From assembly GCF_037893015.1 (NCBI RefSeq), contig NC_133658.1, forward strand, positions 421,953,422-422,017,421: 64,000 bases of DNA, read 5' to 3'. Position 1 is the first letter of the stretch, and each line of letters starts with the position of its first letter. Positions 41,614 to 51,484 of the stretch are shown here, one piece after another. This stretch comes from Macrotis lagotis. Taxonomy: Eukaryota; Chordata; Mammalia; Peramelemorphia; Peramelidae. The notes below the pieces were generated by a model. That model was not told the DNA's origin, searched no databases, and was given only the letters and a program-made list of their open reading frames with translations. The translations under genes and the position numbers were made by a program.

Positions 41614-41887
41614 TGATTTGTAGTTTTCCAAGTTAATTTACAGACTATATGAGTTTAGGACCAATGACACAGAACAAAGTCTCATATAAGATGTGAGAAG
41701 GAAGATGGTTACTTCCAGAAAATATTAAGAAAGACTTCAAATTTAAATTTTTATGATTATTCTATTCAATTGTGATCATACTGTGTTATATTTTAGAAAA
41801 CTGGAAGACATTCAGATAAAATAAAAGCAGAAAAAATATTGAAAGGATCTTAGATTGATGGAATTGCATAGCTTTAAAAGTATAAAT

Positions 41888-41990
41888 TATCTTAGAATCA
41901 TAGAACAACAAATAATAGATAGAAAGATCTTTAAAGATCATCTAGCCCTGACTACCCTCATTTTCCACAAAAAGGAAATGAGAGCTTTTC
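41888..41990 (+). mobile_element. THER/MIR-type head
   Basis: TTAGAATCATAGAACAACAA, GATCTTTAAAGATCATCTAG and CCTCATTTTCCACAAAAAGG match the CORE-SINE start. Confidence 0.65.
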
Positions 41991-42027
41991 ATAACCTTCC
42001 TACCTCTTTAATCTTTTTATACTCTAT

Positions 42028-42273
42028 TGTTGTTGGTCAGTTGTGTCTGAGTCTTCATGACCTTGTGGACCATGACACATCAATACTGTCCATGGAGTTT
42101 TCTTGGCAAAGATGCTAAAGCAATTTGTCCTTTCCTTCTCTAGATTAAGGCGAACAGAGGTTAAATGACTGAACCAGGATTATATAACTACTAAGTGACT
42201 GAGGCCACATTTGAGTTCAGGTCTTCCTGATTCCAGGCCTAGCACTCTATCCACTAAGGCACTTACTTATCTT
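42028..42273 (-). mobile_element. MAR1 SINE
   Basis: Antisense MAR1: GTTGTTGGTCAGTTGTGTCT, GAGTCTTCATGACCTTGTGG, TTTTCTTGGCAAAGATGC, GGTCTTCCTGATTCCAGGCC and CACTCTATCCACTAAGGCA. Good preservation of the BovB/RTE-like end. Confidence 0.85.
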
Positions 42274-42297
42274 TCTTACATTTTACTGTCATCCAAG

Positions 42298-42682
42298 TAA
42301 TCAACAAGCCAGCAACACTGGCCTTCATGTTGTTCCTCCCTTGTAATATTCTTATCTCTGAATTCTCTGCCTCCTTTTTTTCTGATTTTTCTCCTGTGAT
42401 TAGAATGTTCTCCCCCCTCCACCTCTCCCTCCTGGCTTCTCTAGCTCCTTGAAGTCTCGGTTCAAATCCTGGTTTTACAAAAAGACTGTCCTTTGCCCTT
42501 CTCCCATTACTCTGTGATTGTCTTCTCTAGGAAATTACCATGCATTTATGCTTTACATATAGATTTTTTTATATATATTAGAATGTGGACTCCTTGATGA
42601 GAGCAATTGTTTTTCATTTCTACTTTCCTCCAATACTTAGTACAATGCCTAACATAAAGTAAGATTAATAAATACTTATTGT
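42298..42682 (+). mobile_element. L2 LINE 3' end
   Basis: CCAGCAACACTGGCCTTCAT, TCTCGGTTCAAATCCTGG, AATGTGGACTCCTTGATGAG and GTACAATGCCTAACATAAAG ending in AATAAATACTTATTG. The order is canonical L2. Confidence 0.75.
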
Positions 42683-42857
42683 TATAAAACTGGCAACCAG
42701 TCAAAACTTCATTTTCTCCTTTTTATTCTTATCTTTATAACTATAGTCATCTAGTTTATGATGACTTTTGTTTCACTTAATTTAATCAAACTTTTATTTT
42801 TCTGTTTTATATTATTCCAACTTTTGTACCTTTAACCTGACCACTATATTTCCCTGA

Positions 42858-43172
42858 GCAATTAAGTGACCCAACAGATAGAGTACTAGCCTTGGAGTCA
42901 GAAGGATGGGAGTTCAAGTCCAGACTCAGTCACTTGACACTTTCTAGTTGTATGATCTTGGACAAGTCACTTGTCGTTGATTGCCTCACATCCTGGGTCA
43001 TCTCCAGCTGTCCTGATGCATATAGAATCCCTCGGCTCAGATGGTGAGGAGAAGAAAAGTTCCGGCTGGTGACTTAGCACAGCAGCCCCTCACTCAAATC
43101 CATTTCATGTGCTTCCCATGGCATCATCTCTCTGCTTTCATTGTATTATTTGAGAATGAAGGACTAACATCA
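42858..43172 (+). mobile_element. RTE-tailed SINE
   Basis: Head GACCCAACAGATAGAGTACT; 3' module GGCTGGTGACTTAGCACAGC, CTTCCCATGGCATCATCTC and TTTGAGAATGAAGGACTAAC. Confidence 0.82.
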
Positions 43173-43310
43173 TTCTCATATTTCTCTGATCATTCTTGGT
43201 GTCCGTTTTCTGGTTAATGAGTTGATCTAAGAACTCAAGCTCAATATTGGGAGGGGGAGGGGAGAAGAGACAAGACTGAGAAAGAAGGAGTCTGTCTTTC
43301 TTCACTACTC

Positions 43311-43700
43311 TCCTATGAAAGAGTAGAACTGGAAGGAACCTCATAATCATGGATTCCTAATGTCAGAAATAGAAGAGGCCTTACAATCATAGAATAGAAA
43401 GTGATGGGAAGGACTCTGGCATCAAAGAATTCAGAATGTCAAAATACACAGAACATAGAGCTGGAAAGTTTCTTAGAATCACAGAACAGAGAAAGTCAAA
43501 ACTGGAAAGGACCTTAAAATACAGAAGGCAGAACATCAGAGATCTGATGGAACCAAGGAATTTCAGAGCAATAAAGGGCTTGAGGTATCTAGTGCAATGC
43601 CTTCTTGTTGTGGGAGAGGAGGCCAAGAGATTCACCCAAAGTCATTGAGCTGGTTAGTGAGAGAGATGGACCTAGCAATCCACATCTCCAGTGTTCTTTC
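43311..43700 (+). mobile_element. THER/MIR-type SINE with reiterated head
   Basis: The head phrase 'catagaat...cagaactggaaggacctta' occurs about five times in degenerate form between 43317 and 43530 (for example AGAACTGGAAGGAACCTCAT and AAACTGGAAAGGACCTTAAA) before a single body (AGGAGGCCAAGAGATTCACC, CCACATCTCCAGTGTTCTT). Other copies here have one head. Confidence 0.65.
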
Positions 43701-44009
43701 CACTCTCTACCTCCTCAGCAGACAGGCAGGTCCCCATTCCACATAAGGATTTATAGATTAAAACCTGACATGTTGTGTCAGAAGTGGAGCAGGATTGGTA
43801 ACCCCAGGGAGGCAAGACATTCGTAGTTATCTGACTTGTCTAAAAACACAGAACAATAATCAATCATTATTACCCTAAACAGCACTTGATGCTAAACTCC
43901 AATGCTTCCTCTCTCTCTCCCCCTCACTATGTGCTCTCACCTTTGGGTCCCCATGTTCCCATTCACTGTGTCATCTTCTCCCAAGCTACCTCATGTGTGC
44001 TTCCCCCAC
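43701..44009. other. Unassigned sequence
   Basis: No repeat or coding signal was recognised. Confidence 0.35.
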
Positions 44010-44440
44010 TGCTCCCAATTTCCTATGCTCGGCTGGGTTGGGATTGAGTGGCAGCTCAGAGCCTGAAAGCAGGTGCTGTGGAAGTGAAGCGTGCCATTCA
44101 GACAGTACATTAGGTAAAGGCACAGCCCCAGGGGAAGGCAAATGCTCAGCATTGCAGCAGCCCCAACTGCAGTAGCCTCCAAGAAGAGGGGAGGGCCAGT
44201 GCTGACCTGCTCTGACCAGATGTTTGGGAAATTTGCCAGACTCTAGCAAATGGAATTTCAGTTAATTTATCAAAGGTGTAATAAGTATTAATGAAGTCCC
44301 TTTCTAGAGGCTTTGTTTATCAATGGTGATGCTAAAATTTAAGAGAAAGAAATACTAGAGCTCATTGCATGGAAAGACAATGCTCTGAGATGTTGGCACC
44401 CTAGAGTCACAGGAATATGGCTTGTCTGGAAATGGGGGAA
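44010..44440. other. Unique, GC-richer block; candidate conserved non-coding DNA
   Basis: No repeat landmarks. The first 200 bp are GC-richer than the rest of the window. The second half is rich in TTAAT/TTATC words (TCAGTTAATTTATCAAAGG). Overlapping short frames on both strands at 43986-44249 show no domain and no consistent start or splice context. Confidence 0.35.
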
Positions 44441-44444
44441 AATT

Positions 44445-44640
44445 AATTTCAGCCCCAGCTTTGTCATTTCCTAGTTGTGGGACACTAAGAAACTCCCAAA
44501 GCATTCCTAAGACTCAGTATAACCATCTATAAAATGGGGATAATAATAATAAACTTCCTTAACATAAAATAGGAATAAGCATTAAATGAGATCACCAAGA
44601 GACCCATATAAATATAAGATATAGTAATGCTGAAGGTGAT
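44445..44640 (+). mobile_element. MIR-type SINE
   Basis: TCAGCCCCAGCTTTGTCATT, ACCATCTATAAAATGGGGAT and AATGAGATCACCAAGAGACC match MIR. Confidence 0.7.
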
Positions 44641-44654
44641 GATGATAATGCTTA

Positions 44655-44902
44655 TTCTTCATTTTCAGAGAAGACCATGACATCAGGGAAATGATGCCAT
44701 GACAAGTACATGAGTGGGGGGGTGCTTGCTAAGTCCTCCAAAACTATATAGGTCTAATGGCTAGATGAATCAGGATGACTGGAGATAGCCTTGGATGCAA
44801 GGCAATCAAGGTTAAGTGACTTGTCCAAGGTCACATAGCTAGTAAGTGTTAGAAGCCACATTTGAACTTAAGTGCTTTACCCACTGCACCATGTAGCTTT
44901 TG
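44655..44902 (-). mobile_element. RTE-tailed SINE
   Basis: Antisense: TTCAGAGAAGACCATGACAT, CAGGGAAATGATGCCATGAC, ATGACTGGAGATAGCCTTGG, GACTTGTCCAAGGTCACATA and CACTGCACCATGTAGC. Part of the middle is lost. Confidence 0.8.
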
Positions 44903-44910
44903 CTGCTGCT

Positions 44911-44942
44911 AATGATGTTGATGATGATGATGATGATGATGC
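44911..44942. repeat. (GAT)n trinucleotide repeat
   Basis: About eight GAT units next to the RTE-tailed SINE. Confidence 0.9.
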
Positions 44943-44954
44943 ATAATGAATCTT

Positions 44955-45130
44955 GGTATGTATGGTAGTGAGAACACCTGGATAATAAGCCCTGCCATTA
45001 ACATTAGCTGTGTGATCTTGAACAAATCAATTAACTTCCCAGAGTTTCAGATTTCTTATTTGTAAAAATGAGGGATTTGGACTAAGTAAATCTGAAGTGA
45101 CTTTCAACTCCAGGTCTTTGACCCTATTAT
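44955..45130 (+). mobile_element. MIR/THER-type relic
   Basis: TAGCTGTGTGATCTTGAACA, GTTTCAGATTTCTTATTTGT and GTGACTTTCAACTCCAGGTC match the CORE-SINE order. Confidence 0.65.
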
Positions 45131-45371
45131 TCTATCACTAGACTTCTTTTTAGGACCTGTATAGATGGACCCAACTTTCAAGACATAAAGTTGAATTGAA
45201 TTCAACTCAAGTATATATTATTTTTCTACTGTGGACTTAAAATTTAAATTTCCCAAATAGATTTTATATATTTTAAATACAACAAATCCACAAATACAAA
45301 GTTTAAATAAAAAATCCACAAAAAAGAGGATTTAGAGTGTACTTTAGAAAGTTTAGAATCTAATAAGGAGA

Positions 45372-45412
45372 AATATATATATATATATATATAATATATA
45401 TATATATATATG
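45372..45412. repeat. (TA)n microsatellite
   Basis: A TA run with a central AATAT phase switch. Confidence 0.93.
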
Positions 45413-45479
45413 CACACAACCAATTACAAGAAGAATCATATTGTTGTAAATGCAAAGTTAGCCAATAAAAATATAAAAA

Positions 45480-45970
45480 TATATTAGGTGATTACCATGA
45501 GTCAAGTCTTTGGGAAAAACAAAGAAATGTTAAAAATAGAAATCCCTACAATCAAGGAGTTCATTGTCTATTAGAGGAGATAATGTGGGAACTATGTGCA
45601 AACAAGCTATTCAATAGAATAAAGAGAAAATAATCAACAAAGAAAGGGAATTGGGGTTAATGGAAATTTAAAAAGTAGAATTTAGGTGTGACTTGAAAGA
45701 AGTCAAGAGTAAGATATGAGGTGGGAGAGAATTCCAGACAAGGGCTTCAGGAATGAAAAAAAAATGTGTGAAAATGGAAGAGGAAGAGTCAAAATTCTAG
45801 GATTATTGGATCACAGAGTGGCAGATTACTGGGAGTAGAGAGTTTACTGGAAAAGTAGGTGGGAACAAAGTACTAGAAGACATTCACGAGTGAGATCACT
45901 GAGTAGGGGAGAGGGAAAGCACTTTATGGAGGAAGTAGGGTCCAAGTTACCACTTGAAAGAAAGGATAGG
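45480..45970 (+). mobile_element. Old LINE relic (CR1/L3 or L2 group)
   Basis: GTGATTACCATGAGTCAAGT, ATCAAGGAGTTCATTGTCTA, GGTGTGACTTGAAAGAAGTC, GTGGGAGAGAATTCCAGACA and ACCACTTGAAAGAAAGGATA follow one long mammalian repeat consensus. Confidence 0.6.
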
Positions 45971-46279
45971 ATTCAACAGAACTGCCTGGTACATTTTAGA
46001 GAGGTAGAAATAGAGAACAAGTAGCATCCAAACAGTAATCATGAGAATAGTTGTGATTTCACTAGACTCCATAGAAATTGAGTTCATCCCTACATGAGTG
46101 TCAATAAGTAGATGACCAGACATTTTACTACTTTAAAAGATAAATATTTATTGCCAATATTTACCTGCCTCCACTCAGGAGCCAGTGATAAATTAAAAAT
46201 AATATTAGTAACCCCATTTTGCCTTCTATCCACCATTTTGTAAGGTCAAATTTCTACATCTTGGCAACTTCTGATTTTT

Positions 46280-46590
46280 GTGAAGTCACAAAACTATTCT
46301 CTCTTTCAGTTGTCAATTGTCTTCAGAAATTCACAAGAGTACCTCCCCCAGTCTTCACCTCAATGTCACCCAATCCCCTCCACCCATAAGAAATCAGGAG
46401 TCTCAATTCCTATATCCTGTTGTTGTTTTTTCCACTTACTTCAATTATACAATAATTGTAGAAACAAATGTTCAGGGTCCTTGTGCTGATCAAAACTTGG
46501 ACTCAATTTGTTTCTGCAGCTGCATGCTTTGCTAAATAAATCATTGTTTGGATGTAACTCAGTGTCTTTATTCTATCCTAACAGGGTAAA
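46280..46590 (+). mobile_element. Possible LTR 3' part
   Basis: The C-rich segment with CACCCAATCCCCTCCACCC then GCTTTGCTAAATAAATCATT (AATAAA signal) and a short U5-like end before AACAGGG resembles an endogenous-retrovirus LTR. No TSD or partner LTR was found. The short frames over it have no domain. Confidence 0.3.
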
Positions 46591-47069
46591 TTGAGGATAC
46601 TGACCAAATTGGCTGGAAAATAGACATGTTAGAGAAAAACAAGGTGACACTGTGTCTTCACAGATTTTTTTTCCCTTTATTAAGAAATAAATCATGGTAA
46701 AATTCATTTAATTGGAAATTAGTTCTTTAAACAGGAATTATGGCACTGAAGCAAATTCAGTTGATAGAGGAGTGTCTTTAGTTATGGTCAAGGATACAAA
46801 TAGTTAAGGTAGAATGACCACAATGAGCAGGGAAGTTAAAGAATTTGAACAATTAACAGTTCAGAGATTTCAAAAGGACAACATTTGGGATGGAAAAGAC
46901 AATTGTAAACTTAGTAATAAACTTAATTGGAAGGAGTCTTAGAGACTTAGAGGTTCATAGATGATAACAACATAGATCTAGATAGTTAGACTATCAACTA
47001 ATTTCTCAACTCCTCTTAATTGGACTATTGCAATAGATTTTGGTAATTAAAATAATAGGTTGCTATAGA
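46591..47069. other. Unassigned sequence
   Basis: No repeat or coding signal was recognised; no retroviral gag or pol motif follows the possible LTR. Confidence 0.35.
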
Positions 47070-47300
47070 GATAAACTTGTATTTATATCACCTACATTTC
47101 TGACTACATCACTTTCCCTCCCCACTCTAAGAGAACTTCACTTTTGATCAAGATTTAAAAAAAAAAGCAAAAAAGAAAGAGGAAAAAAAATCCACAAAAT
47201 GAACTTGCAAAGTGGAAAAAAAACTGACAATAAATATGACATTCTATATCTGTGGACCTCATATCCTTTCTCCCTGCAAAGGAATAGAAGTGAATATGAG
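47070..47300 (-). mobile_element. Probable LINE 3'-UTR fragment
   Basis: TTTATATCACCTACATTTCT, then an A-rich stretch, then ATTCTATATCTGTGGACCTC resembles a marsupial LINE 3' UTR in antisense. Family uncertain. Confidence 0.4.
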
Positions 47301-47929
47301 GAAGAATTTGTCAACAATAAAGAAGATTTCCAGGATACATAAAGGAAAGGGAAGATAGGGGAGATTTAGTGCTAGAGAAACTTTGCTTATCATAATTACT
47401 GTTGATTTTCCCCTCTGAATCTATGTGAATTATGAGTATCCCTTGTTACATGTTTCCCTAGACCAGGCAACACAAATGGAGCAATCTTGCCCTATGAGAA
47501 GGTATACCTTGAGAGTTTGGAGTTGATGACCTAATATAATATCAAATGAAATAGTATCCCAGGGGACAGAAGAAGTCAGTCAACTGGATGGGGGTGGGGT
47601 AGATGATGGTGTAGAAGTGCTTTCCCTGTAGATTGGTGCCTGAGGCAAAACCCCAGCTGTCCTTTGCTATTTCTGCTTCAGTTAGAAGTTGTCCTGTACA
47701 TGGATTGGAAACCTTTCATATATAATATATGATAATAAGATATTAGATATATGGATGGAAAGCACATCAGAGAACAATTGATGCAGAGAACCATGGGCAC
47801 AGGAAATATCAAAATCAATTGGAAACAAATTTTGTGAATCTTTTGTTTGCACTGTTAAAAATAAATCTTTCTTCCCTTATTCTTCTGTTAAAATGCTCCT
47901 TCAATTTAATCTAGATTGCATTCTCTTTT
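47301..47929. other. Unassigned sequence
   Basis: No repeat or coding signal was recognised. Confidence 0.35.
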
Positions 47930-47954
47930 GGTTGGGGCAGCTAGGTTGCACAGG

Positions 47955-48307
47955 TGCTGGAAACAACATCTGAGACTACCCATTCCAGAATTCGAGATCC
48001 TTTGACCCCTCCCCAAAAGGCAAACTCTCCAACATGGGACTTGGGCCACTCCCAGGTCACCACACCTTTTCCCTTGGACCCCGAGGGGGAATTTAAAGAG
48101 ATTTCAGGAGGGACTTGCTGTCTATTTCCAGACTTCTGCTGAGTCTGGTAGCTGACCTGTCAAGATTTATTAACAATGCACATAATTAGCAATAGCCTTT
48201 CTTTAATCTCTTCTTAACTTTCCTATTATTTTCTTTTGTGTTGTAACTTCTTTTAATAAATCTCTATTTTTTACACCTGCATTTTTGGTCAAAAAACTGA
48301 TTCTTCA
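47955..48307 (+). mobile_element. Probable solo LTR
   Basis: 353 bp starting TG (TGCTGGAAAC) and ending CA (TGATTCTTCA), flanked by CAGG at 47951-47954 and 48308-48311, a 4-bp TSD as in class I elements. A TTTAAA box lies near 48094 and AATAAA at about 48256, then a T-rich U5-like end. No internal retroviral sequence on either side. It is inserted next to a SINE-head-like stub (GGGGCAGCTAGGTTGCA) at 47935. Confidence 0.55.
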
Positions 48308-48311
48308 CAGG

Positions 48312-48549
48312 CAGATAACAGAACAAAATCCAGCAAAACAATCATCTTTATTAGCTTCCTCTCTTCGCTATTTTGTGAGAATGCATGTGTGAGTGTGTGT
48401 GTATGTATACCCACATATAAATGTTTACATGTATGTCTATGTAGATAGATATATATGTGTGTGTGTGTGTGTTTATGTATTTTGCCTGTATAATTATCAT
48501 GAAGATAATACACAGTGACCAGGTGAAATTTATACCAGGAATTCAGGGC
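48312..48549. repeat. TG/TA-rich sequence
   Basis: Two GTGTGT blocks (about 48388-48402 and 48455-48475) in otherwise unassigned sequence. Confidence 0.6.
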
Positions 48550-48815
48550 TCCACCCACACTTTAATTCAATTCACTTTCTTGTTATGACATCACCACCCT
48601 GATGCCATAGTCTTCTTCAAGAAGGAAAGAGAAGGGGCGGCTAGGTGGTGCAGTGGATAGAGCACCAGCCTTGGAGTCAGGAGTACCTGGGTTCAAATCC
48701 GACCTCAGACATTTAATAATTACCTAGCTGTGTGGCCTTGGGCAAGCCACTTAACCCCATTGCCTTGCAAAATCAATAAAAAAAATGAAGAAGGAAGGAC
48801 AAAAAAAAACAAAAC
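48550..48815 (+). mobile_element. RTE-type 3' module split by a SINE
   Basis: The module's last ~80 bp (CTTGTTATGACATCACCACC, TGATGCCATAGTCTTCTTC) is cut at AAGAAGGAA and resumes after the SINE with AAGAAGGAAGGACAAA, reconstituting the usual '...gaatgaaggacaaa' end. Confidence 0.8.
48631..48787 (+). mobile_element. WSINE1-like SINE with TSD
   Basis: GGGGCGGCTAGGTGGTGCAG...CTAGCTGTGTGGCCTTGGG with A-tail. TSD AAGAAGGAA(A/G)GA at 48619-48630 and 48788-48799 (11/12). Among the best-preserved copies. Confidence 0.93.
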
Positions 48816-48865
48816 ATCTGCAAATAGTAGGAATAGTCCACTGTTGGTCAGTTAGATGACATGAT

Positions 48866-49120
48866 TCTTTCTTCCCTTCCTTCCTTCCTTCTTCCCTTCC
48901 TTCCTTCTTCCTTCCTGCCTGCCTGCCTTCCTTCCTCCCTGCCTGCCTTCCTTCCTTCCTGCTTGCCTTTCTGCCCTTCTGCCTTCCTGCCTGTCTTCCC
49001 TCCTGCATTCCTTCTTCTCTCCCTCCCTTCCTTCATTTTTCCTTTATTTCTTCTTTACTTCCTCCATTCCCCCCTTCCTTCCTTCTTCCTTTCCTTCTTT
49101 TTCTTTCTTTTTTTTTTTCT
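48866..49120. repeat. Polypyrimidine (CTTC/CTGC)n tract
   Basis: 255 bp of CTTCC, CCTGCCTG and CTTT units on the plus strand. The opposite strand gives spurious Gly-Arg-Lys-rich frames. Confidence 0.95.
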
Positions 49121-49301
49121 CTTAACTATGGATGCTTTGCACAAAGACAAAATATCTTGGGGTTAACAGGCTCCAAATTAATCTGCCTGTCATCAATTGG
49201 CCAACAGTAGACCTAGACCAAGTCCACTTGGTCACTGCTTGGACAAGTAAATAGCAATGATTTCTGTTTGGCCAGAAACTGCAATTATCTTCCCTTTCCA
49301 G

Positions 49302-49304
<3 letters not shown>

Positions 49305-49360
<56 letters not shown>
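49305..49360. repeat. (CA)n microsatellite
   Basis: About 56 bp of pure CA. Confidence 0.97.
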
Positions 49361-49364
<4 letters not shown>

Positions 49365-49462
49365 AGAGTCCATTCTTTGCTTTATTTTTCTCACTGCTTT
49401 CATTTTTTTCACATTTAATTACTGAGAAACTCTGATTGTCTTTCCCTCTCAGATTGATTTTC

Positions 49463-49530
49463 TTTTTTTTTTTTTGGGGGGGGGGGGTAGGGAACTAGGT
49501 AAGAGTGATTATTCTTTGCCTCTTACCTAG
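49463..49530. repeat. T13-G12 homopolymer junction and perfect hairpin
   Basis: Thirteen T followed by twelve G (49463-49487), then a perfect 11-bp inverted repeat CTAGGTAAGAG / CTCTTACCTAG (49495-49505, 49520-49530) with a 14-nt loop. Confidence 0.8.
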
Positions 49531-49599
49531 CCTTAATCACTTAATGGGCATTGCCTTGTTCAAACGCAGACCATTTAAAGAACTTAGCTCAAAAAGACC

Positions 49600-49797
49600 A
49601 ACAACTCCCACTGCATCCAAGGTCATCTCCAGTCATATTGATCCTTATCAGACTACTGGATCCAGATGATTCTGGAGAAGAAAGTAATGCTGGTGACTTA
49701 CACAACCATTTCTCACTTTAATTCAAGTCATTTGCATGTCAGCATCAGCAACCTGATGACATAGTGCTCTTCTAGAAGGAAGAACAAACAACAACAA
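49600..49797 (+). mobile_element. RTE-type 3' module
   Basis: GCATCCAAGGTCATCTCCAG, TGGATCCAGATGATTCTGGA, AATGCTGGTGACTTACACAA and AGAAGGAAGAACAAACAACA. The head is absent or unrecognisable. Confidence 0.75.
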
Positions 49798-49799
49798 TA

Positions 49800-50600
49800 A
49801 CCCCCCTTTTGATCCAGCAATAACACTTCTAGGTTTGTTTTCCAAAGAAATCATAAAAAAGGAAAAAGGACCTACATTTACAAAAAAATATTTATAGCAG
49901 CTAATTTTTTAGCAGCAAAGAAATGGAAATTTTACGGATGTTGATCAATTGAGAAATGAATGAAGAGGTGTGATATTTGAGTTTAATGGATTCTATAAAA
50001 AAAATGATGAGCAGGGGTGGCTAGGTGGCGTAGTGGATAAAGCACCAGCCCTGCAGTCAGGAGTACCTGGGTTCAAATCCGGTCTCAGACACTTAATTAC
50101 CTAGCTGTGTGGCCTTGGGCAAGCCACTTAACCCCATTTGCCTTGCAAAATCCTAAAAAAAAAAAAAAAAATGATGAGCAGGTGTATATCAGAAAAACCT
50201 GGAAAAACTTACATGTTCAGTGAAGTGAGCAGAACCAGGACATAGTATACAGTAATAGTAGCATTATGTACTAATCAGCTATGATAGTTTTCTCAGAAAT
50301 ACAAAAAGATTTATGATAGAAAATGCTATTTACATCTAGAGAAAGAACTATGGAATCTGAATGCAATGAGAAGCATGCTATTTTCACTTTGATTTTGTTT
50401 TATTCTTTCACATTTTTTCCCTTTTGTTCCAATTTTTCTTTGACAACATGACTGATGTGGAAATGTGTTTAACATGATTGTACATGTGGACCCTATAAAA
50501 GATTGTGTGTTGTCTTTGGGAGGGGGAAGAAAAGGAAGAGAAAAAAATGGAGATCAAGATCTTACAAAAATGAATGTTGAAAAATATCTTTATATGTAAT
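49800..50600 (+). mobile_element. L1 3' end, split by a SINE
   Basis: The start aligns with the ORF2 C-terminus (GATCCAGCAATAACACTTCT, TTTATAGCAGCTAATTTTTT, GAAATGGAAATT). The 3' UTR follows: GAACCAGGACATAGTATACA, AGAGAAAGAACTATGGAATC, CATGATTGTACATGTGGACC and AATGAATGTTGAAAAATATC. It ends A-rich near 50600. Severely truncated and not coding. Confidence 0.82.
50016..50167 (+). mobile_element. WSINE1-like SINE with TSD
   Basis: Perfect 15-bp TSD AAAATGATGAGCAGG at 50001-50015 and 50168-50182, inside the L1 3' end. Sequence is close to the family consensus, so it is a young insertion. Confidence 0.95.
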
Positions 50601-50639
50601 TAGAAAAATACTGCTAAGATAATAAATATTTAAAATATT

Positions 50640-51215
50640 ATATACCATAATTTGTTTGTCCATTCCCCAAAAGCCTCTAAAAATCCAATTCTTTTCTATC
50701 ACAAAAAAAATCTGCTGTAATTTTTGTACAAATAAATCCTTTTCTCTCTTTTAAAAATAATCTTTTCTGAAAAAAAAAAAGTTTCAGGGTGTTTCTGAAC
50801 CAAGTGTATGCACAGTTCTGTAGCCCATTAGACAAAGCTCCAATTTTTCCCCAGAATGGTTGAATCACTTTACAAGCCCACTAACAGTACATTTTCTCAA
50901 TTTTCCCATATCCCCACCAACATTTTTTATTATTTTCCTTTTCTTTCATATCAACAATCTGATATGATGTGAAACCTCAAGATAATTTTGATTGACATTT
51001 TTCTTAATAATGATTTAGACTATTTTTACATATGATAATTAATAGCTTTGATTTTTTTCATCTAAAAATTTCTAGTTCACATTTTTGACCAGTTGTTAAT
51101 TTGGGAACAACTTCTTATAAATTTAAATCAATTATATATTTGAGATATAAGACCCTACTCAGAGACATGAAGTAAAAATTGTTTCCTAGCTTTCTGATTT
51201 CCTTCTAAAGTTGGT
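50640..51215 (-). mobile_element. L1 ORF2 C-terminal fragment
   Basis: Antisense landmarks: TTTGTCCATTCCCCAAAAGC, CCCCAGAATGGTTGAATCAC, CCATATCCCCACCAACATTT, ATTTTTGACCAGTTGTTAAT and TGAGATATAAGACCCTACTC. The order matches 3.7-4.3 kb. Decayed. Confidence 0.75.
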
Positions 51216-51339
51216 TATGTTTTTTGAAAGTTTTTGAAAGTATAAATGCTCTTGGTAGAGGAGGACAAAGGCTCATATTTTTATAACTAATAACATCTCC
51301 AATTTCAGGTAACAACTTAGCAGGGATTAGGATCATAGA

Positions 51340-51480
51340 ACTTAAAGGTAGAAAATTTGGTAAGCATCTAGTCCCAATCCTTCATTTTAAAAATAAAGAA
51401 ATTGAGACCTAGAAAGAGAAAGTGATTTTTTTCAAACTCACCCAGGATATAAGAGGTTGACAAATAGAAGGAGAACCAGG
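51340..51480 (+). mobile_element. THER/MIR-type relic
   Basis: ATAGAACTTAAAGGTAGAAA, ATCTAGTCCCAATCCTTCAT and AAATTGAGACCTAGAAAG match the CORE-SINE order. Confidence 0.65.
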
Positions 51481-51484
51481 AGAG

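Noticed and set aside
43986..44249. Cluster of 60-87 residue frames on both strands
   Set aside because: Several frames are open at once because of locally higher GC; none has a domain, signal peptide or plausible exon structure.
46280..48311. The two LTR-like sequences as one provirus
   Set aside because: They are not similar to each other and no gag, pol or env sequence lies between them.
48751..49166. Gly-Arg-Lys-rich and Pro/Leu-rich frames
   Set aside because: They are translations of the CTTC/GAAG tract on each strand.
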